This document shows, in pieces, positions 28,260 through 38,057 of a stretch of DNA of 64,000 nucleotides (its first letter is position 1; every line of letters starts with the position of its first letter). The notes below the pieces were generated by a model, which saw nothing but the letters and a program-made list of their open reading frames with translations, was not told where the DNA came from and ran no database searches. The DNA is from DATFVA01 sp963832355 (lineage in GTDB: Bacteria > Bacteroidota > Ignavibacteria > Ignavibacteriales > Ignavibacteriaceae). A program made the position numbers and the translations under genes. The stretch is taken from assembly GCA_963832355.1 (NCBI GenBank), contig CAWHTX010000017.1:124001-188000 (forward strand). Reading direction: 5' to 3'.

Positions 28260-28363
28260 AGTAAGTTCAGTTGTAATTTCGGAGGAGTTCCGGACTAGTT
28301 TGTCCTGCTCTGCGGGAAGAAATCTTTAAGTCTTCCTCCTTCGATAGGTCATACTTTCTAAAT

Positions 28364-28395
28364 AAAAGGCTGCCTTCATCGGGCAGCCTTTTTTT
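28364..28395 (+). terminator. Rho-independent terminator after the T9SS propeller gene
   Basis: An 11-bp stem AAAAGGCTGCC / GGCAGCCTTTT with a 7-base loop is followed by more T. The flanking A-run means it could also stop the convergent gene at 28435. Confidence 0.88.
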
Positions 28396-28434
28396 ATAGC
28401 TTGTAAGTGGATCCTCGTAGAGGATACACATATA

Positions 28435-29166
28435 TCATAATGATGTTTGGAAATTAAGCACCAGGGAAGTAGGCAGTTCAGCCTTATTCTGAAGTCCTAC
28501 CGAAACATTCCAGCTAAGATCTGCAGCAAGGTTTTTATTATATGCCGATACAAGACGCACTGCATTTATTGCACTTGCAATACGGTTTACAATCAGTGCT
28601 CCTACCACAAACCTGATATCATTAAATGTCTGTTCGCTGGATGTCCACATTCCGCGGTAGGTTTTTCTCTGCTCGGTAGTCGGCCAGTTCCAGTAATTAG
28701 TCTCTACATTGTACAAAGCACTAAAATCCCGGTTAAGCGCCTTCTCTTCATTATACTGATCGATGCTGGAATAATCACCAATGGTTGCATAAAAGTCGTC
28801 ATTTTTGCCCGAAGGACTTACGCCCCCGTTAGTTACTGCATATGATTTGTACCTGTCTTTCTGCCAGTTAGCGTAGGTATTCATACCTATGAACATACCC
28901 CATAATGCGCCTTCCGCAATAGTAAAATATTTTCCGCTCGAGTACCCGTCTGCATATAGTTCACCCATTCCCGGAAGGAGCAGGGAATAAATAATTGCGA
29001 GTCCGGGATTCTTTTTTGTCCTCTCAGCAGGGAGAGTTATATCCGATGGCTGAAGTTTTAAGTTTTCTTTTACTATATGTTTTAATTCAAGAGAAGATTT
29101 TGGAGCTGGTGCCTGGGCAAATGAAACTGATGTAATGAAAAGTAGAGCTAAAAGGGAATATTTCAT
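28435..29166 (-). CDS. DUF5683-like exported membrane-associated protein
   Basis: 243 residues with a signal peptide (MKYSLLALLFITSVSFAQ). A proline-rich spacer leads to a hydrophobic pair (NPGLAIIYSLLLPGMGELYADGYSSGK), the pattern of DUF5683/TM2-like envelope proteins of this phylum. A second hydrophobic stretch is RFVVGALIVNRIASAINAVRL. The function of the family is unknown. It is downstream of mtaB on the same strand, 24 bp away. Confidence 0.6.
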   Translation of the reverse strand: MKYSLLALLFITSVSFAQAPAPKSSLELKHIVKENLKLQPSDITLPAERTKKNPGLAIIYSLLLPGMGELYADGYSSGKYFTIAEGALWGMFIGMNTYANWQKDRYKSYAVTNGGVSPSGKNDDFYATIGDYSSIDQYNEEKALNRDFSALYNVETNYWNWPTTEQRKTYRGMWTSSEQTFNDIRFVVGALIVNRIASAINAVRLVSAYNKNLAADLSWNVSVGLQNKAELPTSLVLNFQTSL

Positions 29167-29190
29167 AATTTTTTAATTCTAATTTTATAA

Positions 29191-30516
29191 TTAAGATGCT
29201 AATGAGTCAACTGATTTTTTTATCGCTGTTGGATTCCCGGTACAGAACGAATTTTCAGCCCCTGTTATTTTTACAGTTGATATGGTGTTAACCAGTGCAG
29301 GGTTGTAGGGGGCTGCAATTCTTATGTAGTTAGATGAAAATCCCTTCATCAACCCATCATGATTTTCCGTTTCAAAAAGAACTTCGGCGGACTCACCAAT
29401 ATTATTGCTGTAAAAAAGGTTTCTCTTCCTGCTGCTCAGCTTTCGTAATTCGCTGTTTCTTCTTTTCCTTTCAAATACATCAACCTGGTCAGTCATCCCG
29501 GATGCAACGGTGCCTGGTCTTTCAGAATATGTAAATACATGCAGGTAAGAAATACTAAGATCCCTTAAAAAATTATATGTTGTTCCGAACTCTTCTTCAG
29601 TCTCCTCCGGAAATCCTACAATAACATCTACACCTATCCCGACATCGGGAATAATATCATTTAATTTATCGATCAGTTTCCTGTAATCTCCTGCTTTATA
29701 ACGGCGTTTCATCTGTTTCAGAATGCGGGGACTTCCGCTCTGCAGCGGAATATGGAAATGTCTGCAGATTTTTTCATTATCGGCAGTAAGCTGAATAATC
29801 TCATCACTAAGAAGATTTGGTTCGATTGAGCTTATCCGTACCCTGAATTCTCCTGGTATGTTCACCATCCTGAGCAGAAGATGGTATAGATCTGTTTGGT
29901 ATTGTTTGCCGTAATCACCTACGTTTACCCCGGTTAGTATAATCTCTTTATACCCTTGGTTGAGCAGAGCTTTGAATTCTCTTACAACAGAATCAGGTTC
30001 CATACTGCGGCTGAGGCCGCGTGCTTTGGGGATGGTGCAGAATGAACATTTGTAATCGCATCCATCCTGAATCTTCAAGTAGGCTCTTGTTCGGCTGTCT
30101 GCGTCAGTAGAATGTGCGGGACCAAACTCATTTATTTCATCATCCGGAGATACAAAAATGCAGGCAAGATCTTTTTTCTCAAATCCGTCAAGTATTTCGA
30201 ATAATCTGAATTTTTCCTGTGTGCCCAGTACAGCATCAACACCCGCAATAGCTGAAATTTCCTCAGGGCGAAGCTGTGCATAGCATCCCGTAACAACGAC
30301 ATATGCTTCAGGATTCTGCCTTAGCACACGCCTGACAAGCTGACGACACTCCTTCTCTGCATTTTCAGTAACCGTACAGGTATTAAAAACATATACATCG
30401 GCATGTTCCTTAAAATCAACTATGTCGAATCCCCTGGAGAGGAACTGGTTCCCGATAGTCGATGTTTCGGAAAAATTTAATTTACAGCCGAGGGTATGTA
30501 ATGCTACTTTATTCAC
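29191..30516 (-). CDS. mtaB: tRNA (N6-L-threonylcarbamoyladenosine(37)-C2)-methylthiotransferase MtaB
   Basis: This radical-SAM enzyme converts t6A to ms2t6A at position 37 of tRNAs reading ANN codons. The 441-residue protein starts VALHTLGCKLNFSETSTIG (first Cys of the N-terminal 4Fe-4S site, with FNTCTVTENAE and VVTGCYAQ). The radical-SAM motif is GCDYKCSFCTIPKARG (Cys-X3-Cys-X2-Cys), followed by EIILTGVNVGDYG and FHIPLQSGSPRILKQM. A TRAM-like C-terminal region is present. The GCKLN start separates it from MiaB and RimO. Confidence 0.93.
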   Translation of the reverse strand: MNKVALHTLGCKLNFSETSTIGNQFLSRGFDIVDFKEHADVYVFNTCTVTENAEKECRQLVRRVLRQNPEAYVVVTGCYAQLRPEEISAIAGVDAVLGTQEKFRLFEILDGFEKKDLACIFVSPDDEINEFGPAHSTDADSRTRAYLKIQDGCDYKCSFCTIPKARGLSRSMEPDSVVREFKALLNQGYKEIILTGVNVGDYGKQYQTDLYHLLLRMVNIPGEFRVRISSIEPNLLSDEIIQLTADNEKICRHFHIPLQSGSPRILKQMKRRYKAGDYRKLIDKLNDIIPDVGIGVDVIVGFPEETEEEFGTTYNFLRDLSISYLHVFTYSERPGTVASGMTDQVDVFERKRRNSELRKLSSRKRNLFYSNNIGESAEVLFETENHDGLMKGFSSNYIRIAAPYNPALVNTISTVKITGAENSFCTGNPTAIKKSVDSLAS

Positions 30517-30535
30517 TCTGACTTTAATGCTTATT

Positions 30536-30569
30536 TAAAATTAAAAGAGCGGGAGGAAATTCCCGCTCT
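30536..30569 (-). terminator. Rho-independent terminator of rpsA
   Basis: On the minus strand AGAGCGGGA and TCCCGCTCT pair over a 6-base loop, followed by TTTTAATTTT. It begins 21 bp after the rpsA stop. Confidence 0.88.
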
Positions 30570-30589
30570 CTGATAATCAGGAAATTCTG

Positions 30590-32410
30590 TTAGGAATTAT
30601 TCTGCTGATTTGAACGCTGATCATCCGAAATCTCAAAGATCGGGAAATCGGAAGAGTCAATTGCACCCGTTTCAGCACTCATTACCTCTTCAACAGATAC
30701 TCTGTCGAGTTTATGCTTGTCAAGGTATTCTCTTATTTCCTGTTCTGATTTTTCCTTCAATGCGGCTATTGCGCTGAGAACAATCTTCTTATTCTCTTTA
30801 TCGAATTCAATAACCTTCAAAGGAATTGCATCATCAACAGGGAAGTGATTGGCAATATTTTTAATTTTATTGGTTGCCAGCTGGTTTGTGGGTACGAAAC
30901 CGTCCACTTTTTCCGGCAGTTCAGCTATCAGGCCTTTTTCGATAATCCTTACAACTTTACCTTCGGTTACTGTCCCAACATTGTATACCTGTTCGAAGTT
31001 GTTCCAGGGATTTTCCTGGACCTGCTTGTGACCGAGGGAAATTTTCCTCTGCTCGACATCAACTCCAAGAACTATCACATCAAGTTTTTCACCCTTCTTA
31101 ACAACTTCACCGGGGTGACGTATTTTCTTTGTCCAGCTCAGATCAGAAATATGGACCAGACCGTCAACACCGGGTTCAAGTTCAACAAACACTCCGAAGT
31201 TTGTCAGGTTTCGTGCAATACCTGAATGCTGCGATCCCACGGGATATTTCTGCATCAGAGATTCCCACGGATCCGGTTCAAGCTGCTTTATTCCAAGAGA
31301 GATCTTCTTTTCTTCTTTATCCAGGCTGAGTATTATAGCTTCTACTATCTGTCCCATCGCCACAACCTGTGAAGGATGTTTAATATGCTGGGTCCAGCTC
31401 ATCTCTGAATTATGGATTAGTCCTTCAATACCTTTTTCGATCTCGATGAATGCACCGTAATCTGTAAGTGATACAACCCTTCCTGAAACCTTATCACCGA
31501 CATGGTATTTATCTTCGATGTTTTCCCATGGATGGGGAAGAAGTTTTTTAAGACTTAAGGATATTCTCTTCTTCTCTTCATCAAAGTCGGTAACAACTAC
31601 CTTTATAGTCTGATCAAGTTTTACAACTTCGTTTGGATGATTAATTCTGCCCCAGCTGAGATCAGTTATATGAATCAAACCGTCAACTCCGCCGAGATCA
31701 ACGAATACACCGAAGTCTGTAATTGCTTTAACTGTACCCTCAAGGATCTGTCCTCTTTCAAGGCTCTCAAGGATCGCATTTCTCTGGTCGGCAATTTCCT
31801 CTTCAACAAGAACTTTATGTGAAACAACAACATTCTCTGTAGGGATATTAACCTTAACAACTTTGAAATCCATCGTCTGGCCTACAAAAGCATCAAAATC
31901 TCTTATAGGACGGATATCTATCTGTGAACCAGGCAGAAATGCTTCCATTCCCATAAGGTCGACAACCATACCGCCCTTAATTCGTTTGATAATCTTACCC
32001 TGCAGGATCTCACCTGTTTCATGAGCGTTCACAACTTTCTCCCAAATCCTGAGGAAGTCTGCTCTCTGTTTGCTTAATACGAGGTTCCCTTCCTGGTCTT
32101 CAACACTTTCAAGAACAACTTCAACTTCTTTTCCGATCTTGATCTCTTCGTCTTCACGAAATTCATTCCTGGGAATTGAACCTTCAGATTTGAATCCAAC
32201 GTCAATAATTATATTATCGCCCTGGATTTTAACAATTTTACCTTTTACCAGCTCGCCTTCTTTAACATCTCTGAATGAGTCTGCATAAAGCCTGGCAAGA
32301 GCAAGAAATTCTTCCTGAGAATATTCTTCATTCTCAAAGTTTCTTTTTGCTTTTTCGTAATCATCAGCAGTTACCACACCTCTGGTCTTCTCTTTTGTCT
32401 CTTCGGACAT
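30590..32410 (-). CDS. rpsA: 30S ribosomal protein S1
   Basis: S1 binds mRNA and helps it onto the ribosome. The 606-residue protein has six consecutive S1 OB-fold domains from about residue 55, e.g. GELVKGKIVKIQGDNIIIDVG, GTVKAITDFGVFVDLGGVDGLIHITDLSWG, GRVVSLTDYGAFIEIEKGIEGLIHNSEMSW (each named in part here) and a sixth ending near residue 545, then an acidic tail. The chosen ATG is preceded by AGGAGG at the ideal distance. A longer frame up to 32455 lacks this. It lies downstream of cmk, a widely conserved neighbourhood. Confidence 0.95.
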   Translation of the reverse strand: MSEETKEKTRGVVTADDYEKAKRNFENEEYSQEEFLALARLYADSFRDVKEGELVKGKIVKIQGDNIIIDVGFKSEGSIPRNEFREDEEIKIGKEVEVVLESVEDQEGNLVLSKQRADFLRIWEKVVNAHETGEILQGKIIKRIKGGMVVDLMGMEAFLPGSQIDIRPIRDFDAFVGQTMDFKVVKVNIPTENVVVSHKVLVEEEIADQRNAILESLERGQILEGTVKAITDFGVFVDLGGVDGLIHITDLSWGRINHPNEVVKLDQTIKVVVTDFDEEKKRISLSLKKLLPHPWENIEDKYHVGDKVSGRVVSLTDYGAFIEIEKGIEGLIHNSEMSWTQHIKHPSQVVAMGQIVEAIILSLDKEEKKISLGIKQLEPDPWESLMQKYPVGSQHSGIARNLTNFGVFVELEPGVDGLVHISDLSWTKKIRHPGEVVKKGEKLDVIVLGVDVEQRKISLGHKQVQENPWNNFEQVYNVGTVTEGKVVRIIEKGLIAELPEKVDGFVPTNQLATNKIKNIANHFPVDDAIPLKVIEFDKENKKIVLSAIAALKEKSEQEIREYLDKHKLDRVSVEEVMSAETGAIDSSDFPIFEISDDQRSNQQNNS

Positions 32411-32503
32411 TAATCCTCCTGAAATAAATAATTTTTCTGCAGCCGAATGTTTCAAGTCATCTGAAAAAACATCGCCGCAAATATTTAATTGAACATATTT
32501 TGA

Positions 32504-33190
32504 TTATGATGACTTAATAAGTTTTTCTTTTCTCCTGACTTCTTCCAGGATAAGCTGAACCTGTTCTTCAATCGTTACGGCCGAAGTATCAATCTCAACG
32601 GCGTCAGGTGCTTTCAGTAAAGGACTAACTTCTCTGGTAGAGTCAATCCTGTCTCTTTGTTCCAGGTTCTCTTTAATATTTTCAACAGGGATATCTATCC
32701 CTTTGCTTATATACTCTTTTGATCTTCTTTCAACCCGCTGGTCGATTGTTGCGGTTAAGAATATCTTCACATCTGCGTCCGGGAAAACTACTGTCCCGAT
32801 ATCCCGACCTTCCATTACAATTCCCGTATTGCGGGCTGCATATTCTTTCTGTTTACTTACCAGTGCTTTTCTAACACCTTCGATCTTACTGACATCACTC
32901 ACTCTGGAATTTACTTCAAACGACCTGAGCTCATCGGTTATGTCTGTACCATCAGCAACAACCTGTGTAAAACCTCTATCAAATTTCAGTTGAATTTCCG
33001 TGGATTCAGCAAGTCGGGTGATGTCTTTATCGGATTCTAACTTTTTTTTTATAGATAAAAATGTAATAGCTCTGTACATAGCTCCTGTGTCTATGTAGAG
33101 ATAGCCCAGTTTTTGCGCAACAAGTTTGGCAGAAGTACTTTTACCACTTCCAGCAGGGCCGTCAATCGCGATTATCAAATTTTTGGACAT
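32504..33190 (-). CDS. cmk: Cytidylate kinase
   Basis: Phosphorylates CMP and dCMP with ATP. The 228-residue protein begins NLIIAIDGPAGSGKSTSAK (P-loop), followed by YLYIDTGAMYRAIT, VMEGRDIGTVVFPDADVKIF and RDRIDSTREVSPLLKAPDAV, all standard for the family. It is directly upstream of rpsA on the same strand. Confidence 0.95.
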   Translation of the reverse strand: MSKNLIIAIDGPAGSGKSTSAKLVAQKLGYLYIDTGAMYRAITFLSIKKKLESDKDITRLAESTEIQLKFDRGFTQVVADGTDITDELRSFEVNSRVSDVSKIEGVRKALVSKQKEYAARNTGIVMEGRDIGTVVFPDADVKIFLTATIDQRVERRSKEYISKGIDIPVENIKENLEQRDRIDSTREVSPLLKAPDAVEIDTSAVTIEEQVQLILEEVRRKEKLIKSS

Positions 33191-33284
33191 TTACTAAAAT
33201 ACATATATTCATAATATTTATCAAAAAAGACAGGGCAGGAATTAACCTGAGAAGTGACGAATTTCGCTTATTTTTGGGGTTTTA

Positions 33285-34919
33285 CTATATCTGTTCACCA
33301 CCCAGTTCCGATATTATGGCCTTTACATAAGGATCTTCGCCGTTGTCAATCACGTTGGTGATTTTAAGATGCTTTTCCTGTTTCTGTGGTTTATCAGCGA
33401 ACTTCACTATCAGATTCAGTTTTTTTCCAAAATATTCCAACGTTTTTTTTGAAATATAGTCTTTATCATTCTCCACAATATTTTTTGCGTGAGTATCCGC
33501 TGAGATTATCACAAGGTTATTGGCACTGAGATCCGAAATCTCTACGCTGCTGAGGAAAGGTCCCAAAATGAGGGCCTTATCCTTCATAACAGTATCAACG
33601 AAGCCTTCCCATCTGCCTTTAACAGATTCAGGATTTAATGCTGCGGAGGGATCAGCCTGCGGTGATTTCTTTTGCGGTACTGCCTGTTTACTACCGTTTT
33701 TCACTACGGTTTTCTGCGGTGAAGCAACTGTTTTTTCCGGATAATTAATTTTGAATGCAGGGGATTGAGTATTCTTTACTTCAGGACTTTTTTTTTCACT
33801 GAGTCTGTTTATCATTCCAGATATTGTGACGGATTTTTCGAGTCCTATCAGGTGACTAAGAGATATTTCAACTTTTAGTTTCTGATTTTGAGAAAACCTG
33901 AGTTCCTGTCGTGTCTTGTTTAGAAAGTTCAGAAGTCTGAGCAGGTCACCCTCCGTAAAACTATCCAGGTAGTTAATATATTTCTCCCTGTAGACTTCAG
34001 CAGTTTCAATTAACTCTGTTCTTTCAGTCAGGATTACCGTAAGTATATTCCTGAAATGCTCAGTAAGTCCGTCGATGAAATCCACAAAATCCCATCCATT
34101 CTCATAAAGTATCTTTGTTACCTCAAAAACGGTCTTAAAGTTTTTTTGAAGTACCGCATCGGATATCATAAAGAAGAGTTCATCATCAACCAGGTTAAGC
34201 ATATGAGAAACGGTTGAGGCATCTATCTTATTTCCGCAAAATGAAACCACCTGATCGAAATAGCTTTCCGCATCCCTGAGAGCACCATCTGCTTTACGGG
34301 CTATTATTGTAAGAGTTTTATCATCTATCTCTATCTTTTCTTCTTTTGCTATTTTACCCAGAAGTTCCTTAATAGTATTCATCTGGATTCGTCTGAAGTC
34401 GAACCGCTGACACCTTGAAATAATGGTCAAAGGAACTTTGTGTACATCAGTAGTCGCAAAGATAAAGATCGTATGTCCCGGAGGTTCCTCCAGTGTTTTA
34501 AGGAATGCGTTGAAAGATTCACGCGTAAGCATATGAACTTCATCGATTATATAGACTTTATACGCTCCCTTTGTTGGAGCATATTTTACCGATTCCCTCA
34601 GAGTCCTGATTTCATCAATACCGCGATTGGATGCACCATCGATCTCAATAATATCAAGAGACTGCGAGTTGAGTATCGATTTACACATCTCGCATTCGTT
34701 GCAGGGTTCAGCATCTTTGGGATTAAGGCAGTTGAGTGTTTTTGCGAGTATTCTTGCAGTAGTTGTTTTACCTACTCCGCGGGGACCAGTAAACAGGTAT
34801 GCATGTGCTATACGGTTTGTTTTAATTGCATTCTTCAGGGTAGCGGTTATATGTTCCTGACCAACCACTTCGCTGAATTTTTGTGGACGCCATTTTCTCG
34901 CAGTTACTATATATGCCAT
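33285..34919 (-). CDS. dnaX: DNA polymerase III subunit gamma/tau
   Basis: The clamp-loader ATPase of the replicative polymerase. The 544-residue tau form has VVGQEHITATLKNAI, Walker A GPRGVGKTT near residue 45, the zinc knuckle CLNPKDAEPCNECEMC, VYIIDEVHML and the SRC motif IISRCQRFDF. Domain III ends near residue 370. After it comes a Lys/Pro/Ser-rich linker and a C-terminal tau domain. An A9 run at codons 375-378, with stops in both shifted frames, could yield a 379-380-residue gamma form. Confidence 0.95.
   Translation of the reverse strand: MAYIVTARKWRPQKFSEVVGQEHITATLKNAIKTNRIAHAYLFTGPRGVGKTTTARILAKTLNCLNPKDAEPCNECEMCKSILNSQSLDIIEIDGASNRGIDEIRTLRESVKYAPTKGAYKVYIIDEVHMLTRESFNAFLKTLEEPPGHTIFIFATTDVHKVPLTIISRCQRFDFRRIQMNTIKELLGKIAKEEKIEIDDKTLTIIARKADGALRDAESYFDQVVSFCGNKIDASTVSHMLNLVDDELFFMISDAVLQKNFKTVFEVTKILYENGWDFVDFIDGLTEHFRNILTVILTERTELIETAEVYREKYINYLDSFTEGDLLRLLNFLNKTRQELRFSQNQKLKVEISLSHLIGLEKSVTISGMINRLSEKKSPEVKNTQSPAFKINYPEKTVASPQKTVVKNGSKQAVPQKKSPQADPSAALNPESVKGRWEGFVDTVMKDKALILGPFLSSVEISDLSANNLVIISADTHAKNIVENDKDYISKKTLEYFGKKLNLIVKFADKPQKQEKHLKITNVIDNGEDPYVKAIISELGGEQI
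33788..33796 (-). promoter_or_regulatory. A9 slippery run in dnaX, candidate gamma/tau switch
   Basis: On the coding strand the reading is GAA AAA AAA AGT at codons 375-378. Reading one base back gives AAG TCC TGA. Reading one base forward gives GTC CTG AAG TAA. Both frames therefore stop within four codons, right after the clamp-loader core, as in Thermus dnaX (transcriptional slippage on A9) and E. coli dnaX (-1 ribosomal frameshift). Confidence 0.65.
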
Positions 34920-34947
34920 CAGAGGATAAAATTATTTGATAATTATT

Positions 34948-35436
34948 CTAAATTATTTCAGAGGAAAGAAACCTGCAATATTCCTCTAAATATTTCCGAT
35001 CGAGTTCATTAAAAGAACCTATGTTTCCGCTGTCGAGATCGAGCACACCATATAATTCTTTTCCTTTTAAGATAGGGATCACTATTTCGGATCTCGACTC
35101 CGGGTCGCAGGCTATATGTCCCGGAAACTGGTCAACATCTTCAACTATTAACGTTTCTCTTTTTTCCGCCGACGTCCCGCAGACACCTTTTCCTATTTCG
35201 ATTACAGTACATGCAACCTTTCCCTGGAAAGGTCCCAGGTATAGCCTTTTACCATCAAACAGGTAAAAACCAACCCAGCTGATTTTATCGAACGTCTGTT
35301 TTAATGCGGCTGTAAAGTTCGACAGGTTTGATAGAATGTTCTCATCCTTATTAAGAAGCGATTTAAGCTGCTTTTCGAGGAGACGGTATTTTTCATCAGC
35401 TGAGAGTTCGTTATTTATAACAAGAGTTTCCGACAT
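34948..35436 (-). CDS. msrC: Free methionine-(R)-sulfoxide reductase (GAF domain)
   Basis: Reduces free methionine-R-sulfoxide with thioredoxin. The 162-residue single GAF domain has the fRMsr signature: SWVGFYLFDGKRLYLGPFQGK and then three cysteines, in GKVACTVIEIGKGVCGTSA and FPGHIACDPESRSEIVIPI, matching the resolving and catalytic positions of E. coli (84, 94, 118). LDLDSGNIGSFNELD follows. Its ATG abuts the lon stop with no gap, so it is probably co-transcribed with lon as part of a protein-quality and oxidative-damage unit. Confidence 0.88.
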   Translation of the reverse strand: MSETLVINNELSADEKYRLLEKQLKSLLNKDENILSNLSNFTAALKQTFDKISWVGFYLFDGKRLYLGPFQGKVACTVIEIGKGVCGTSAEKRETLIVEDVDQFPGHIACDPESRSEIVIPILKGKELYGVLDLDSGNIGSFNELDRKYLEEYCRFLSSEII

Positions 35437-37896
35437 TTATTTCTTCTTTTTAGTTGAAGAACGCGCGGCTTTTTTCTTTGAAGTTCTCTTAGCCGGTTTT
35501 TTCTTATCGGGAAATACATAAGGGATCGCATCTTCAATATGCTCCAGAGAGACTATATCGAGTCCCTCTTTAACCTCATTTGGTATCTCCTTAAGATCTA
35601 TCTCATTATCCTTCGGTATGAGAACTGTCCTTATGTTATTTCTCTTAGCCGCCAGAAGCTTTTCATTCAAGCCTCCTATTGGGAGCACATTACCGCGAAG
35701 AGTAATTTCACCGGTCATCGCTACATCGTTGGTTGCAGGTTTACCGCTAACCGCAGATAAGAGGGCCATCGACATTGTGATTCCGGCAGAAGGCCCGTCT
35801 TTAGGGATTGCTCCCTCCGGCAGATGGATATGAACTTCTTTGCCTTTGAAAAAATCCGGGTTAAGGTGAAGCTTTTTAGCATTGGAACGGATATAGCTTA
35901 AAGCAGCCTGTGCTGATTCTTTCATCACGTTTCCAAGCTGTCCTGTAAGTGTTAGTCTTTCTGCACCGTTCATAATAGTTACATCTACACTTAACAGCTC
36001 GCCGCCTACGCTTGTCCATGCCAGTCCTGTTACACTGCCAACTCTTTTTTCAGAAATGTGTTTCTGGTGACGATAGCGCGGTACTTTTAGATATTCTTCA
36101 ATTTTACTCCTGTCAACAATGAATTTAGATTTCTTTTTAGTCCTGGCTTTTCCGTTCGATGATTCACTCAATACAATATCACGGGCAAGTTTACGGCACA
36201 CAGAAGCAATTTCTCTTTCAAGGTTCCTAACACCAGCTTCTCGTGTATATTCTGATATAATTTTATGAATAGCTTCATCTTTGAAATCAACATGTTTATC
36301 ACCGAGACCGTGTGCTTCAAGCTGTTTAGGAAGGATATGTCTTTTTGCAATTTGTATTTTATCGTGTTCAAGATATCCCGGGAGCTCTATTATTTCCATC
36401 CTGTCCTGCAGGGGAAGGGGAATGTTGTACCTGACGTTTGCAGTTGTAATAAACATTACCTGAGAAAGATCATAATCTACTTCAAGATAATGATCGTTGA
36501 AAGTATGGTTTTGTTCAGGATCAAGAACTTCCAGCATTGCAGAAGACGGATCTCCGCGGAAATCCATGCTCATCTTATCGATTTCATCGAGCAGCATTAC
36601 GGGATTTATTGTACCGGCTTTTTTCATCGACTGAACAATCTTACCGGGCATAGAACCAATATATGTTCTCCTGTGACCTCTGATCTCTGCTTCATCTCTC
36701 ACGCCGCCGAGACTGATCCTCACGAACTTCCTTCCCAGTGCTCTTGCAATAGATTTCCCGAGAGAAGTTTTTCCCACTCCGGGAGGTCCTACAAAGCAGA
36801 GTATCTGTCCTTTCATCTGTTTTACGAGGTTAAGGACCGCGATGTGTTCGATAATCCTTTCCTTTGGTTTTTCGAGTGCGAAGTGGTCTTCGTCCAGAGT
36901 TTTTCTTACATGCTTAATATCCAGATTATCTTTTGTTTTCTTTGACCAGGGTACCTCGGTCATCCACTCAAGATAATTCCTGATAACCGTCGACTCGGGA
37001 GACATAGGAGGAGTCTTCTTCAGTTTATTCAGTTCCTCCAATGCTTTTGTTTCCGCTTCCTTCGTCATCTTTGCTTTTCTGATCTGGTCGCGCAGCTTGG
37101 CGATTTCAGGGGAGGTATCTTCATCGTCGCCGAGTTCATCCTGCAGGATCTTGATCTGTTCCTGAATGATAAACTTCCTTTGTGTTTTTGCTATGTTCTC
37201 CTGAACCTTGCTGTCGATCTCCTTTTCGATCTTCAGGATATCGATTTCAGAGTTAAGGATCTTGATCACTTCGTAAAACTGTTCTTTAAGAGTGAACTTC
37301 TGAAGAACCGACTGCTTTACGTCCATTGCCTGATTGATATTAGCTGCCACATAAAATAGTTTTCGATCAGGTTCCTCTATATTCTCGAATGCAGTGACAG
37401 TTTCGTTGGGGATGTTCCGGCTTATCTTAACATACTCTTTGAATAACTGCGACATCTGCCTGACCATCGCATTCATCTCATGATCATTATCCACTTCAGG
37501 AATAATAACTTCAATCTTTGCTTCAAAAAAGTTTGTGTTTTTAGTGAATTCCCTGATCTTTCCCTGGAGCAGTCCGTCAACGAGTATTTTCATTAATCCG
37601 TTGGGAAGCTTCAGTATCTGTACGATCTTTGCTATCGTTCCTTCCTGATAGATATCCTCCTTTTTCGGGTCCTCAATATTTGATTTTTTCTGTGTTGCAA
37701 GGAAAATATATTTTGTGTTTTCAAGCGCAAAGTTGGCTGCACGTATTGATTGTTCTCTGCCGACTAAAACAGGAAAAATCATATACGGGAAAATGACAAT
37801 ATCTCTTAAAGGCAGTACCGGAAGGATTTCCGGCATATTATCTACAATCGAATTATCTCCTGATTCAGAAATTTCAATCTGATCCATTTTCTTCAA
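35437..37896 (-). CDS. lon: ATP-dependent Lon protease
   Basis: 819 residues with the LonA layout: N-terminal LON domain (LPVLPLRDIVIFPYMIFPV), coiled coil (residues 230-300), AAA+ module with Walker A GPPGVGKTSLGKS near residue 370, and the protease domain with catalytic Ser in PKDGPSAGITMSMAL and Lys in GGLNEKLLAAKRN. A short Lys-rich tail (KKPAKRTSKKKAARS) is added at the C-terminus. Translation is best started at a TTG 7 bases after AAGGAG. An ATG three codons later is too far from it. It lies upstream of msrC. Confidence 0.96.
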   Translation of the reverse strand: MKKMDQIEISESGDNSIVDNMPEILPVLPLRDIVIFPYMIFPVLVGREQSIRAANFALENTKYIFLATQKKSNIEDPKKEDIYQEGTIAKIVQILKLPNGLMKILVDGLLQGKIREFTKNTNFFEAKIEVIIPEVDNDHEMNAMVRQMSQLFKEYVKISRNIPNETVTAFENIEEPDRKLFYVAANINQAMDVKQSVLQKFTLKEQFYEVIKILNSEIDILKIEKEIDSKVQENIAKTQRKFIIQEQIKILQDELGDDEDTSPEIAKLRDQIRKAKMTKEAETKALEELNKLKKTPPMSPESTVIRNYLEWMTEVPWSKKTKDNLDIKHVRKTLDEDHFALEKPKERIIEHIAVLNLVKQMKGQILCFVGPPGVGKTSLGKSIARALGRKFVRISLGGVRDEAEIRGHRRTYIGSMPGKIVQSMKKAGTINPVMLLDEIDKMSMDFRGDPSSAMLEVLDPEQNHTFNDHYLEVDYDLSQVMFITTANVRYNIPLPLQDRMEIIELPGYLEHDKIQIAKRHILPKQLEAHGLGDKHVDFKDEAIHKIISEYTREAGVRNLEREIASVCRKLARDIVLSESSNGKARTKKKSKFIVDRSKIEEYLKVPRYRHQKHISEKRVGSVTGLAWTSVGGELLSVDVTIMNGAERLTLTGQLGNVMKESAQAALSYIRSNAKKLHLNPDFFKGKEVHIHLPEGAIPKDGPSAGITMSMALLSAVSGKPATNDVAMTGEITLRGNVLPIGGLNEKLLAAKRNNIRTVLIPKDNEIDLKEIPNEVKEGLDIVSLEHIEDAIPYVFPDKKKPAKRTSKKKAARSSTKKKK

Positions 37897-38057
37897 GGTA
37901 AAACTCCTTCTTATCTCAAAATCTATTCAAGTAAATAAATATACCAAAATGGATTAGGGCTATCAAGGAACTAAAAATGACATTCATGGTACCTGCTGCT
38001 GCTGAAACACAGAAATGCCGGCTCATTTTTATATATTTGCTGATAAAAAAGGAAAAT

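Noticed and set aside
36265..36945. 226-codon plus-strand ORF
   Set aside because: It is antisense to the lon ATPase domain, and the Lon sequence is unmistakable.
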